Source of the DNA: Owenia fusiformis
Taxonomy: Eukaryota > Annelida > Polychaeta > Sabellida > Oweniidae
Direction: 5' to 3'
Length of the DNA: 64,000 nt
NCBI GenBank assembly: GCA_903813345.2
Contig: CAIIXF020000012.1
Span: 20,157,520-20,221,519 of the forward strand
The translations under genes and the position numbers were made by a program. How positions within the stretch are numbered: position 1 is the stretch's first letter; every line of letters begins with the position of its first letter. Shown one piece after another: positions 1 through 13,040 of this stretch. The notes below the pieces were generated by a model. That model saw nothing but the letters and a program-made list of their open reading frames with translations. It had not been told where the DNA came from and did not search any database.

Positions 1-3000
1 GAGAATTTCATAAATGTATTTTTACCAGGGCTCTAAAGTGTCAAAATGAATCATTCGTTACTGTCGCCATTTTGAATTTTGATTTTCAAGTCATGTTTAC
101 GGGTATTTATTATCACATTTTATTCGATTTCTAAACTACTTTACTTCGCAGCCGCATGATTCTAAGAGAAAGTGATAAACAAAGCCAATCTTGAACGATA
201 TATTATTTTGTACAGTCTTTCAAAGGGGTGTCGCCAGTTTCAGAAAATTCAGAAAAATCATCGTTACTTGGTTCATTCATTCCAATTATATGAGTCTGGA
301 ATTGAGATAAGAAATGAAAGAAAATGTAATTTTGAAAGATTGTTTATGTTATCAATAGAGGACATGAGTGAAGTCCGAGGTGTGTCTGCATTTTTTCACA
401 TTTGCTTGTAGAAACAAGCCACTGCCTTGAGTTCGTTTTAAGAAAAAAATGTTCGTTACCATCAGAAAAACGTGTTAGACCACATGGCATAAGACTTTAC
501 TCTTTCCATAAAATGATATCAAACAAACAATAGAAAAAAACTACTTGGAGTTTGTGTAGCCCTCTTGCAATGCGCAAAAAGTCCAATTAACCACACGTTC
601 GAAATCATTGTTACTGTATTATTCGTTACCATGAATACGAAGACTATAACTTTTTGCTAAAATGCGGCATTATTATTGGTTTTAGATTTATGACATAAGT
701 GTGTTAGAGTCTGCCGTTGCTTAAAAATTGGATGTTGCACTTCTATCGCATGTAAATTCACACAGATAAGAAAATATCCACCACAGACGAGATCTGAAGA
801 AATTTACTTATTTTGCCGATCATACAGAATATCCATACACAAAACCAAGTTCAACTTGTGATAAAATAGTTTAATATTGCATAAAGCTAGCTTGTGTGTA
901 TTTTTGATAGCTTGGGAATTCGATAACACTTGTTATAATTGGTGAATTCATCGTTATGTACGTAACGATGAATTCATTTATCTGTGTTAGGATTATAAAC
1001 ATATGTGGCATTGGTATTTTTGTTCACAATTGATTTCCATCAATACTAGAGGATCTGGTCGTCATTAGTTAACATTGAAAAAGGTCAAAATTCGCATATT
1101 TACGTTTAAATCGTATTAATTCATGACTAAACATCAAATTAGTTATGGAACGGATAATTATGATATACTAGGCCCGGGGATATAACGAGTATGCTTTATT
1201 CATAGAATATTATACAGGTTAAAAACATTTTTATATAATGCCAAAGAAATGCTGAAACCAAAATGTATACGTTTTCAACCATACAAATCCTTTGAATAGT
1301 AAATTTTTGCAGATGAAAAAGTAGTGAGCAGAAGACAAAATGTACAGTAGCGTTTGAAAGCAAAAGACAATGAAAAGAGGAGAGAGAGAACGAAAGGATT
1401 CGATCTAGACCTTATCGAATGAGTTATATTATCTCAATCTGATAGACTGTAAAGAAATGCCATATAGCTCATGAACTCAATCTGACCATCGTTCAATGAA
1501 AGCTTTCAAATTAGCAGAGTAGCAGACCCATCAATGGCTGCACTGCCCTCCGTTGAGTCGAAACACATGTTCCCCCTACAAATGTAAAATGGGGTAAAGT
1601 AGACAATAGCTAGGCAAGTGACTTACTCTTTTAGTGGTATTATATATTTTATCATGTTGATCATGTAGACATGATCAAGGCAATCTCAGTTGATGTTGAA
1701 TTATTTTGTGTGGCACTTTAAGCATCATTACATCATTGTAACGAAACTTTCTTCCAAGGTGATTTTTTGTTCAGCGAATGTAAGTATTACTTTTTGCTTG
1801 AATATGTTCGGGTGTTACTGAAACATATTTTTATTATTGTGTAAACAACAACCACCAACTAAAACGTTCTAAAAAGTATGATCATTCTTATAAATATACA
1901 ATATAATCCAAGTCTTACTAAATGTATACATGATTTCGGTTTTGTAACAAAAAGTATTTACTATATACTTTGATATTGTACATTTGTATTCCTCCTATGG
2001 GGTAGCAATCATGTAACAAACATGTTACGGATTCACCTAATGTTTTTTCATTGCAGTGTGAATAATCACTGGAAATGACTACCCAAAGTTGGTTAATACA
2101 CTGCATTTGTTATCATTATTTTTTTTATTTAAACAAAAAATACATACAGAAATCCTCGTTACTTTATGATGCTTAAGTTGAGATATATTTTTTCAGAAAT
2201 GTCTTCAGTAACTGCAGGAAAAACACAATCCATCAGGTTTTCCTTAGTTGAATCTTTCCTTTTAACTCAAAAATAATATATTTTACTTCGTTTGTAATCC
2301 AATATGGAAGTTGCTATATATGACACATTTCTGATCAATGAAAAGTTTTACAATTTAAAAACGAATGGTTAATTTTAAGACCATGTAATTTTGCGTTGCT
2401 GTACATATTCTGAAGTTTTGTTTGATATTCAGAATATAGACACATATTACGAAAATATAAAGTATTTCATATACAAAAAATAATTTATTGGATCTAAAGT
2501 TTACGCAATAAACTAAATATATATATGTAGTAACGGAGGTTTTTTATGCCTTATTCCAATAAATTTTGGTCGACATATAATATGCCATATCTTGAAAACG
2601 AGGAGGAGATTGTTGAAAATATTTCACAGTATTATCTATCAATATATGTTCTTTTGTCTCAACAAAAAATAATCAGTGCTACTCTGACTTCAAAAATGAG
2701 ATTTTTCAAACCTGAATTGGGACATTTTTTTTTAATTTGGGTGAAAAGATTCTGTTCATTGACCTTTCCTGAGCACGTACTTTAAGCTATTTTTCAGTCA
2801 CATTTTCAGAGGGCTGAAAAGGATCATGTTTATGGTCATTCTGACCATTTTCATTGTGTTACCGGTCATGTAAATGATATGTGAAACTAGTTAAACTGAC
2901 TGGAGGTCCAAACAGAACTCTATTATCTTGGTTCAAAAAAGTTTCAAAATCCAGCATGGTTTTGACATTTTTTGTCTTGTCATTTCCTGTTAACTTCCAT

Positions 3001-3002
3001 AG
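1..3002. other. Intergenic DNA without recognisable gene
   Basis: AT-rich sequence. Open frames here are short, mostly lack an ATG, and show no family motif or splice context. The only structure I see is a near-perfect palindrome at 943-976. Confidence 0.6.
943..976. repeat. 34-bp near-perfect palindrome
   Basis: The arms read tgaattcatcgtta and its complement around a tgtacg centre. The 34 bases equal their own reverse complement except at one pair of positions. Outer bases (gataacac on the left, gtgtta on the right) extend the pairing imperfectly. No element ends or target duplication were recognised, so this may be a short hairpin or a decayed MITE. Confidence 0.6.
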
Positions 3003-3152
3003 CACCTTATAAACGAGACACTGGATAACACCGAAACATTAGCTGAATCCAGCGGTCGTGCACTTGGTGGACTTATCAGCAAACATTTTTCCATAAATGG
3101 ATTAAACTTCAGTACATATACTAAGATATACGAGAGTGCAATTGCCCCAATC

Positions 3153-3824
3153 ATGGACTATGGATCAGGAGTTGGGGGTTATAAGGAATCATGGGCTCTA
3201 TGTAAGGAATTTAGCAAACCACAGCTAGTACAAAATCGAGCAATGCGAACATTTCTTGGCCTGGGTAAATACGCTCCCCTTCCAGCGATTTACGGTGATA
3301 TGGGATGGATACCACCTAACATAAGGCACCGATTAGAGATGGTGAGACTCTTTATTAGACTGAGCAAAATGCCTAGAGATAGGCTAACTAGAAGAATTTT
3401 CGACTTTGATTATAAAAATGCTATCTTAGGACACAAATGTTGGTGCAGGGATGTAAGAGAAATATTTATATCTGCTAATTTGCTACGTGAATATGAAACA
3501 AGACACTTTGGAGATAGTTCACTCATCCTCGATTGTGTTAAAACAGCGGAACTACAACGATACATCGAAGAATGGAAATTTAAGATCGCCAATATGCCAA
3601 AACTAAGGACTTATAGGACATTTAAAACATCATTTGGAACAGAAGATTATGTCAAGAACTGTTTACCAAGAACATTCAGATCATTGCTTGCGAAAACAAG
3701 ATCAGGCACACTACCATTAATGCTGGAGACTGGAAGATACAGATCCACCCCCGTTGACCAGAGACTCTGCTTACATTGTAAGAACGATAATCCATTATTG
3801 AGGACGAGTTCCACTTTTTACTAG
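3153..3824 (+). pseudogene. LINE ORF2 C-terminal fragment (longest open segment)
   Basis: These 223 residues are the longest uninterrupted stretch of the retrotransposon protein. The frame is actually open from 3003, so the ATG at 3153 (MDYGSG) is an internal methionine and not a start. Visible family features are the GDMGW motif, the RLTRRIFDFD segment, the LLAKTRSGTLPLMLETGRYR block, and the start of a Cys/His cluster (CLHC). The frame is lost at NDNPLL, just before the final His/Cys pair, so the C-terminal finger cannot be made in one frame. No host function is inferred. Confidence 0.8.
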
Positions 3825-4059
3825 TATGCCCATCATATAACAACTAACGAGAAGATTATGTCAAGAACTGTTTACCAAGAACATTCAGATCATTGCTTGC
3901 GAAAGCAAGATCAGGCACACTACCATTAATGCTGGAGACTGGAAGATACAGATCCACCCCAGTTGACCAGAGACTCTGCTTACATTGTAAGAACGATAAT
4001 CCATTATTGAGGACGAGTTCCACTTTTTACTAGTATGCCCATCATATAACAACTAACGA
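3642..4059. repeat. 209-bp tandem duplication inside the LINE fragment
   Basis: The segment starting gaagattatgtcaagaactg at 3642 recurs at 3851, directly abutting. The copies differ at only a few bases (gcgaaaacaag versus gcgaaagcaag; cacccccgtt versus caccccagtt). The duplication includes the frameshifted finger region, so the LINE end was duplicated after the frame was broken. Confidence 0.9.
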
Positions 4060-4399
4060 GATGATTTATTTTTGTCTGTTAAACGTATTTTACAAAAACA
4101 AGACCCTATTATTGATGATGAACTTTTGAAACTTTTATTACATGATTTTAGATTAGTGCGCAATACTGGAAAATTCCTGAATGCTGCTCTTATCGAAAGA
4201 CCAAGATTTGTTTAATAATCTTATAATATTGCTTTCAAATATATTGTACAATGCGCCCGATAAGCCTAAAATAGGCTGGGTATTCTATACGAGGCACATA
4301 AATAAATAAATAAACATACATACATTTAATGTCTAGCGTCGCGAAGTTCGAACGCTATTAGGAAACCATTTGGGAAATAAAATATATTTGGAACTGATA

Positions 4400-5447
4400 T
4401 ATACGAGGGGGGATTCATAAGTAATGGGACTTTACTGAGGCAGCAAGTCCCTGTATACATATCTCAACCAAATTTGGCACATGAAAGGACTAGGATATAA
4501 GGCATTGTTTGGTGAAATTTCAATTTAATTCATTTTGTTCCCTAGCAACAATGGTTGCTATGATAACCAAAAGTAGGGGTTAACGGAGCAGTTAAAAAAT
4601 GAAGGGCTTGATCAACATAAATATGCTCATAAATATCTCAAAATGATAGTTATTTTTAAATATTTGGTTTCATATTGTCTCAAGCCTTGTATTCATGACA
4701 ACTGTAACATATATTACTAGTACATCATCATGCTATTGTGATGTCACACAAAGCAGTGGCACCAGGACACTGCCATTTTCAGTCCTTTTTGGATGGAGCA
4801 AAATTTGATTAAAATAGCATTGAAAAAGCAAGAATCACGTATAAACATCTGTGCTGTGATTAAATTTAATGCTTTGAAAATGTTTTCAGTAGTAGAGACC
4901 TATAGAGGTTTGTTGGAAGTCTATGGGAAAGAAGAAGTAAAAAAGTCGACAGTATATACATAGGTGGTATTCTGTATATGTATTCTGAATATGATGTGAG
5001 AGCCGAGATGACCAATCTTGAAAATATGGTTTTGAGGGTGCATACCTAGAATGGTTGAGGAGATGCCAAAAATGCATCGATTGTCATGGCGAATACTTTG
5101 AGAAAGAGTGAGATTGCACCAGAAGGATAAGGAATCAATAATCTTGCACAGAATTGATGTGCTCCACAAAAGGACTCCCTAGAAGTCACGGACTACATCA
5201 CGTCCTGAATATCAGTAGAGACTTGTATATTTAACTAACAATTAGTGACAAACAATGTGAACCCTGTTGTGAACCCTGTTGTAACTTCATGATTGGAACT
5301 CTCACTTTACTAAAGTGGGGTGTAATTTTTTGAATTTTTCACACAATGATTATCACATGTTTGTGGTTCTCTGTTCTAAGTTTGAATAACATCTGGTTGA
5401 TATAAGTGAGCATTTGTCCCACTACTTATGAATCCGCCCTCGTATAT
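4400..5447. mobile_element. Decayed Tc1/mariner-type DNA transposon
   Basis: The two ends are inverted: the left reads atacgaggggggattcataa (from 4401) and continues gtaatgggac. The right end (about 5415-5446) is its complement with few changes. Both sit in TA-rich flanks (gatata / tatatc), as expected for TA insertion. At roughly 1.05 kb it is shorter than an intact mariner. A short decayed stretch near 4830-4960 can be read as KFNALKMFSVVETYRGLL, loosely like a mariner helix-turn-helix N-terminus. No intact transposase is present. The element class is well supported by ends and target site; the protein assignment is weak. Confidence 0.75.
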
Positions 5448-5449
5448 AT

Positions 5450-6050
5450 CTGTATATATAGTCTGATCCCAGACGCTTAAAACTGATGCGTACTAGCATT
5501 CAATTACAGCAATTTCTCGGCGGTGTTCATTGGTCAATCTCAAAAGACTACCTTACGTCTGATCACGTGGTTAGATCCCTATGAGCATTCATTATACAAA
5601 AATAAGAACAAAGGAATTTTCGAAGTTGAAAAATGCCGATACGTAAAAACGAAAACAACACAGTATATCATGAAAATTGCTCTTATTTGCCGTTGTTGTA
5701 GACAAAATGAATAAGCAGAGCCAAGTATGGGACTAAACAAAAGTAATAAACTCTAACAAGTGTCTAAAAGCATGCAGTGGTTCCAGACGAAGAAAACTAA
5801 GGAATAGGTAAAAACACAAACTACAAAAGAACGAATGGGATGCAGCACAACGACAACGGTACGGATATTTTCTATGGCTAGGTTATTCTTTCCAAACAAC
5901 ATTTTAAAAAATGCTATACTGGACCTGTCCATGTTATTTCCTTGTACAAAGTAAAGTAATTGGCAACTCCATGAAATTTCTTAAGAAAAATCATTCAAAA
6001 TGGCCACCTTTTCGATTTTCCAAATTTCTACTCCAAATTTCTCAATAACA
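5450..6050. other. Unassigned spacer
   Basis: No gene is recognised. The stretch around 5890-5960 (aaaaaatgctatac, catgttatttcc, tgtacaaa) recurs in diverged form at about 6440-6500, so this is old repeat material. Confidence 0.5.
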
Positions 6051-6055
6051 CTGAC

Positions 6056-6593
6056 TTTCCATTGACCACCTACTAGGTTCACTTAGAGAAGACAATGTAA
6101 TGATACTTTCCTGAAGAAAGCAAGGAAATACACTCATGTCTTCATACTTTATTTTGTTCCAGAAAACAGCATGGGCAAAAAAGTTGTTTTGAAAGAATAA
6201 CCTAATTTGTATGGGTATTAGAGCCTTTTTGAAATAAGTTATTTCGAATACGTATACACAAACTTGTACTTGTGTTTTCATTCGTCAGTCCGAGTCAATT
6301 TATATTTATTACTACTTTGAATTCAAAAGATAAGCAATAAGATGAGATGAGCATATTACAACAGTTTGTGAAAAATAGAAACATATGAGCAAAACCTAAC
6401 TATATTCTTGTATATTTTAAGGTTCAGCTGGAAAGTAACATTTTGTTAAAAAAATGCTATACCTGCACATGTTATTTTCTGGTACAAAATTAAGTATGAA
6501 GGCATGTGTGTATTTCCTTGTTTTTTTCAGGAAAGTATCATTACATTGTCTTTTTTTTTAGAATATCTGGAAACAGGTCAATGGTAGCTCCTG
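6056..6593. repeat. Inverted repeat pair with about 95-bp arms
   Basis: The arm at 6056-6149 (containing gacaatgtaatgatactttc) matches the reverse complement of 6497-6593 with modest divergence. The spacer is about 350 bp. This suggests a MITE-like element or two oppositely inserted copies of one repeat. Part of the arm recurs again near 6690-6705. Confidence 0.7.
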
Positions 6594-7619
6594 TGTTGTC
6601 TGGAAACTTTGAAAGAAAATTTGGAAAAATAGAAAGTGTGAAATATCAGAATTTCCTGGAGTTCCCATTGAACGCCTACCAGATATTCTAAAAGAAGACA
6701 ATGTAAAAACTTTGAAAAACGAAACACCACATTTCAATTTAGTCTTAAAGAATATACATATACTCCGCTATTCCATTCTTCCTACAGAGTTACAACTGCC
6801 CAAGCAGTTAGTTGACTTGATGATATAAATCTTGAGCCGGGAGGATGACAAATTTACGAGAGGCAATGAAAGGAATGTCTTGGCATTCCCTCCTCCGCTT
6901 GTATTGGAAGTGACTCAAGTTGCATTCTTGTATTTTTCATTTTCTTATCTTGTTTCTTTCAGGTACAACTATGAGAGAGATGCAGCGAACACACTAAGTT
7001 AGGGCGACAGCTGGATCAGTCTTTCGACAACTTTGAGCCATCAGGTCCAGTCCACGTAAACAGTATCATGGGCGAGAGGTGTTCGTGTTCCTGTCACCAA
7101 AGCACACAAGTAAGTACATTTTTTTTATTCAATTATTACATCAGTTTAGTTCCTCTGTTTTCAGGTTCACTTTCAGCTTGGAGATGAGGAGCCCGATGAC
7201 CAACGACACAACTGAGACAACAGCTGCGTGCCAACTAGGACTACAACCGACGTTCCTGCTACCTAAGTTAAGTATTCCTTCCTGGTTTTGCATAGGGATA
7301 GGGGCGCCTTCCAGTTTGATATTTACTGGTGGACTTTTGTTGGCCGACCCATATTATTTGGTGGAGAAACTTGGACTCTAAGGTAAAGTGGGAGGGGGGT
7401 GGTTGGGTTTCTGGGGGGATAGAGTTCATGTTTCAAAATCAGAAATATGGAAGGATACCGGTTTATATCAAATTGGGAGAAATAAATTTTAACTTTTGTA
7501 ATATTCTGTAAATTTTTAGTATTGTAAATTTAAGTACTGTAAAGTATAATGCAAAGTTTTATTTAAAGTTTTATGTAAAATAACAACTACTACAACATGT
7601 TTTTATCTATTTGTAGCAC

Positions 7620-7761
7620 AGATGGTGAAGTCCCTGCGAAACGACGATCCTGTTGAAATCATATTTTTCTTCATGAGGGGACTAGGTCGAGTTTCCAGGA
7701 CTTACTATAGATGTCGCATTTTTGCCCAGTTTTATCTCTTGCAATCAGTTGCATCCCATTA
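7620..7761 (+). other. Exon-like island in unit 1 with a 47-codon open frame
   Basis: A polypyrimidine-poor acceptor (tttttatctatttgtag) precedes cacagATGGTGAAGTCC. The frame from this ATG reads MVKSLRNDDPVEI and ends LLQSVASH-stop. The same island recurs in units 2-4 with very few changes. No known domain is evident. It could be part of a non-coding transcript or a relic of the sequence that founded the array. Confidence 0.3.
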
Positions 7762-8099
7762 GCAGGGGGCTACTCCCAGTACTATTCCAGTTCTACTTTT
7801 AATGGGGAGGCCTCAAGTCACTTCACTTCACTTTTTAGTTTGTTTGAGCGGTGGTCTTTTAGATTTTAGCTTGGGTTGCTTAATTCAAGTTTTTGGGAAG
7901 GTATTCACTCCATAGTGTGTGTGTTGGGGGGGGGCTACTTCCAGTACCGTTCCAGTTCAATTTCATGAGGGGGGGTCTCAAGTCACCTTTTTATTGAGTT
8001 GGATTTGATGGAGCAATGGGGATCTTTTGATTGTGGATGTGGTTGTTTAATTCAAGTTTTTGGGAAGTCATCACTCCAGTTATTTTTTCTTTGGGGTGT

Positions 8100-8440
8100 C
8101 AAACAACCAGACAACCAACCAACCAACCAACCGGACATCCAATGACCAACCTATGACCCAATAGGCTTAATCTAACCAACCAACTTACTTACTAACCAAC
8201 CAACTAACCAACCAGACAACCACCAGACCACCCAATAGGTTAAAACTAACCAACAAATTAACTAATTTATCAACCATCTAACCAACACTCCAACCAACGA
8301 ACCAAACAACCAACGAACCAGACAACCAACGAACCAGATGACCAAGATCATGGATCTAGTGCTTAGTATTGTATTGTATTGTATTGTATAGTTTGTATTG
8401 TTTTGTATTGTATTGTTTTTTTGTATTGTATTGTATTTCG
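8100..8440. repeat. CCAA-type and TATTG-type simple repeats (unit 1; repeated in other units)
   Basis: Runs of accaaccaaccaacc and caaccaacgaaccag are followed by attgtattgtattgtatt. Run lengths vary between units (the TATTG run is longest in units 2 and 4). These runs explain several apparent open frames on both strands, which I do not regard as genes. Confidence 0.9.
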
Positions 8441-8652
8441 TTGACCAATACTTACTCAGCAATGATTCAATTTTAAAGTTCACTTAAAATACTACTCCAG
8501 ATCTAAATTTTGAAGGTCTGAAGTCTTGTGTTCATTTTAGCTACAGTTGTAGATTGAAGGGTCTTTTCTTTTGGGTTTTCATGTTAAAATTGTGGGCTTA
8601 GTTTCAGGGGTTTCTTTCTTTTTAATTGAACCATCGCTGATCTTTTCCTTAA

Positions 8653-9018
8653 ATGTACTTTCAGGTGCAGTCTTCTTGCCTTGGAAAGAACAAAAAGAAC
8701 TACAATGGGAAAACCACAGAGAATCTACAATTTGTGCTACCTATCTGCAGCATTTGTATCTACATACCTCTTGCCTTGGAGAGAACAAAAAGAAACACAA
8801 AAGGAAAACCACAGGGAATCTACAATTTGTGCTACCTATCTGCAGCATTTATATCTACATACCATCTTGTTAAAGGTACTGTAACACATAATCAGTTCTA
8901 TCATTTGATGATTTTGCTCTCTGGTTCAGTACGGTTATTCCACAATGACACATTTTGCAATTGTTGGGATTCTAATCCCATTGTTGGCACATGTATGTTT
9001 GGCAAACATTTTTTCTAA
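8653..9018 (+). other. Conserved 121-codon open frame in unit 1 (also in units 2-4)
   Basis: An ATG-started frame (MYFQVQSSCLGKNKK... to CMFGKHFF) stays open in all four units (8653, 11136, 13638, 16127), with a handful of substitutions such as ENL to ENI and SNP to SYP. Its first half is built from the 95-bp internal duplication, so similar peptides appear twice. The start overlaps a splice-acceptor-like tttcag. Composition is unremarkable and no domain is recognised. Persistence is weak evidence because the copies are recent. Confidence 0.25.
8675..8864. repeat. 95-bp direct duplication within each array unit (unit 1 shown)
   Basis: The block beginning cttgccttggaaagaacaaa at 8675 repeats at 8770 as cttgccttggagagaacaaa. 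Equivalent pairs occur in units 2, 3 and 4, so the duplication predates amplification of the array. Confidence 0.85.
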
Positions 9019-12000
9019 AAAATACACTAAATGATGACTGCCTTGATTTCACTTAATGTACAAATGTACCATGAAGCCATGTTTCATTATTTTCACATGT
9101 GGTCTGTGATAGTTGCCTGAATCATTCCTACTTCACATTGGGCCAAGTCAAGATGGCAACTGCTTTGAAATACGAAACACCACATTTCAATTTAGTCTTA
9201 AAGAATATACATATACTCCACTATTCCATTCTTCCTACAGAGTTACATCTGGCCAAGCAGTTAGTTGACTTGATGATATAAATCTTAAGCCGGGAGGGGT
9301 ACAAGGCTATGACAAATTTACGAGAGTCAATGAAAGGAATGTCTTGGCATTCCCTCCTCCGCTTGTATTGGAAGTGACTCGATCAAGTTGCATCCTTTTA
9401 TTTTTCATTTTCTTATCTTGTTTCTTTCAGGTACAACTATGAGAGAGGTGCAGCGAACACACTAAGTTAAGGGCGACAGCTGGATCAGTCTTTCGACAAC
9501 TTTGAGCCATCAGGTCAAGTCCACGTAAACCGTATCATGGGCGAGAGGTGTTCGTGTTCCTGTCACCAAAGCACAAAAGTAAGTACATTTTTTTTTATTC
9601 AATTATTACATCAGTTTAGTTCCTCTGTTTTCAGGTTTACTTTCAGCTTGGAGATGAGGAGCCCGATGACCAACGACACAACTGAGACAACAGCTGCGTG
9701 CCAACTAGGACTAAAACCGACGTTCCTGCTACCTAAGTTAAGTATTCCTTCCTGGTTTTGCATAGGGATAGGGGCGCCTTCCAGTTTGATATTTACTGGT
9801 GGACTTTTGTTGGCCGACCCATATTCTTTGGTGGAGAAACTTGGACTCTAAGGTAAAGTGGGAGGGGGGTGGTTGGGTTTCTGGGGGGATAGAGTTCATG
9901 TTTCAAAATCAGAAATATGGAAGGATACCGGTTTATATCAAATTGGGAGAAATAAATTTTAACTTTTGTAATATTCTGTAAATTTTTAGTAGTGTAAATT
10001 TAAGTACTGTAAAGTATAATGCAAAGTTTTATTTCAAGTTTTATGTAAAATAACAACTACTACAACATGTTTTTATCTATTTGTAGCACAGATGGTGAAG
10101 TCCCTGCGAAATGACGATCCTGTTGAAATCACATTTTTCTTCATGAGGGGACTAGGTCGAGTTTCCAGGACTTACTATAGATGTCGCATTTTTGCCCAGT
10201 TTTATCTCTTGCAATCAGTTGCATCCCATTAGCAGGGGGCTACTCCCAGTACTATTCCAGTTCTACTTTTAATGGGGAGGCCTCAAGTCACTTCACTTTT
10301 TAGTTTGTTTGAGCGGTGGTCTTTTAGATTTTAGCTTGGGTTGCTTATTTCAAGTTTTTGGGAAGGTATTCACTCCATAGTGTGTGTGTTGGGGGGGGGG
10401 GCTACTTCCAGTACCGTTCCAGTTCAATTTCATGAGGGGGGGGTCTCAAGTCACCTTTTTATTGAGTTGGATTTGATGGAGCAATGGGGATCTTTTGATT
10501 GTGGATGTGGTTGTTTAATTCAAGTTTTTGGGAAGTCATCACTCCAGTTATTTTTTCTTTGGGGTGTCAAACAACCAGACAACCAACCAACCAACCAACC
10601 GGACATCCAACGACCAACCTATGACCCAATAGGCTTAATCTAACCAACCAACTTACTTACTAACCAACCAACTAACCAACCAGACAACCACCAGACCACC
10701 CAATAGGTTAAAACTAACCAACAAATTAACTAATTAATCAACCATCTAACCAACACTCCAACCAACGAACCAAACAACCAACGAACCAGACAACCAACGA
10801 ACCAGATGACCAAGATCATGGATCTAGTGCTTATTATTGTATTGTATTGTATTGTATTGTATTGTATAGTTTGTATTGTTTTGTTTTGTATTGTATTTTT
10901 TTTTTGTATTGTATTGTATTTCGTTGACCAATACTTACTCAGCAATGATTCAATTTTAAAGTTCACTTCAAGTACTACTCCAGATCTAAATTTTGAAGGT
11001 CTGAAGTCTTGTGTTCATTTTAGCTACAGTTGTAGATTGAAGGGTCTTTTCTTTTGGGTTTTCATGTTAAAATTGTGGGCTCAGTTTCGGGGTTTTCTTT
11101 CTTTTTAATTGAACCATCGCTGATCTTTTCCTTAAATGTACTTTCAGGTGCAGTCTTCTTGCCTTGGAAAGAACAAAAAGAACTACAATGGGAAAACCAC
11201 AGAGAATCTACAATTTGTGCTACCTATCTGCAGCATTTGTATCTACATACCTCTTGCCTTGGAGAGAACAAAAAGAAACACAAAAGGAAAACCACAGGGA
11301 ATCTACAATTTGTGCTACCTATCTGCAGCATTTATATCTACATACCATCTTGTTAAAGGTACTGTAACACATAATCAGTTCTATCATTTGATGATTTTGC
11401 TCTCTGGTTCAGTACGGTTATTCCACAATGACACATTTTGCAATTGTTGGGATTCTAATCCCATTGTTGGCACATGTATGTTTGGCAAACATTTTTTCTA
11501 AAAAATACACTAAATGATTACTGCCTTGATTTCACTTAATGTACAAATGTACAATGAAGCCATGTTTCATTATTTTCACATGTGGTCTGTGATAGTTGCC
11601 TGAATCATTCCTACTTCACATTGGGCCAAGTCAAGATGGCAACTGCTTTGAAATACAAAACACCACATTTCAATTTAGTCTTAAAGAATATACATATACT
11701 CCACTATTCCATTCTTCCTATAGAGTTACATCTGCCCAAGCAGTTAGTTGACTTGATGATATAAATCTTAAGCCGGGAGGGGTACAAGGCTATGACAAAT
11801 TTACGAGAGTCAATGAAAGGAATGTCTTGGCATTCCCTCCTCCGCTTGTATTGGAAGTGACTCGATCAAGTTGCATCCTTGTATTTTTCATTTTCTTATC
11901 TTGTTTCTTTCAGGTACAACTATGAGAGAGATGCAGCGAACACACTAAGTTAGGGCGACAGCTGGATCAGTCTTTCGACAACTTTGAGCCATCAGGTCCA

Positions 12001-13040
12001 GTCCACGTAAACAGTATCATGGGCAAGAGGTGTTCGTGTTCCTGTCACCAAAGCACAAAAGTAAGTACATTTTTTTTATTCAATTATTACATCAGTTTAG
12101 TTCCTCTGTTTTCAGGTTCACTTTCAGCTTGGAGATGAGGAGCCCGATGACCAACGACACAACTGAGACAACAGCTGCGTGCCAACTAGGACTACAACCG
12201 ACGTTCCTGCTACCTAAGTTAAGTATTCCTTCCTGGTTTTGCATAGGGATTGCCTTCCAGTTTGATATTTACTGGTGGACTTTTGTTGGCCGACCCATAT
12301 TATTTGGTGGAGAAACTTGGACTCTAAGGTAAAGTGGGAGGGGGGTGGTTGGGTTTCTGGGGGGATAGAGTTCATGTTTCAAAATCAGAAATATGGAAGG
12401 ATACCGGTTTATATCAAATTGGGAGAAATAAATTTTAACTTTTGTAATATTCTGTAAATTTTTAGTAGTGTAAATTTAAGTACTGTAAAGTATAATGCAA
12501 AGTTTTATTTCAAGTTTTATGTAAAAAAACAACTACTACAACATGTTTTTATCTATTTGTAGCACAGATGGTGAAGTCCCTGCGAAACGACGATCCTGTT
12601 GAAATCACATTTTTCTTCATGAGGGGACTAGGTCGAGTTTCCAGGACTTACTATAGATGTCGCATTTTTGCCCAGTTTTATCTCTTGCAATCAGTTGCAT
12701 CCCATTAGCAGGGGGCTACTCCCAGTACTATTCCAGTTCTACTTTTAATGGGGAGGCCTCAAGACACTTCACTTCACTTTTTAGTTTGTTTGAGCGGTGG
12801 TCTTTTAGATTTTAGCTTGGGTTGCTTAATTCAAGTTTTTGGGAAGGTATTCACTCCATAGTGTGTGTGTTGGGGGGGGGGGCTACTTCCAGTACCGTTC
12901 CAGTTCAATTTCATGAGGGGGGGTCTCAAGTCACCTTTTTATTGAGTTGGATTTGATGGAGCAATGGGGATCTTTTGATTGTGTATGTGGTTGTTTAATT
13001 CAAGTTTTTGGGAAGTCATCACTCCAGTTATTTTTTCTTT

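Larger units (their letters stand above)
3003..4316 (+). mobile_element. 3' end of a non-LTR retrotransposon (LINE, CR1/L2/Jockey-like), broken
   Basis: An open frame from 3003 reads through 3824 and encodes the post-reverse-transcriptase part of a LINE ORF2. It begins LDNTETLAESSGRALGGLI, continues with YESAIAPIMDYGSGVGG, and then VQNRAMRTFLGLGKYAPLPA followed by YGDMGWIPP, all typical of this region. A terminal zinc-finger-like segment begins CLHCKN. A one-base shift near 3794 moves the continuation (EDEFHFLLVCPSYN) to another frame, so the protein is broken. A later frame ends RPRFV-stop at about 4216. The 3' tail is aggcacataaataaataaat, a short ATAA-type tail usual for LINEs. The endonuclease and the catalytic RT motif lie upstream and are missing, which fits 5' truncation. 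Clade assignment is by remembered motif resemblance only. Confidence 0.85.

Noticed and set aside
8262-8483. Minus-strand frames over CCAA/TATTG simple repeats (also 10730-10966)
   Set aside because: Low-complexity translation that changes length with the microsatellite.
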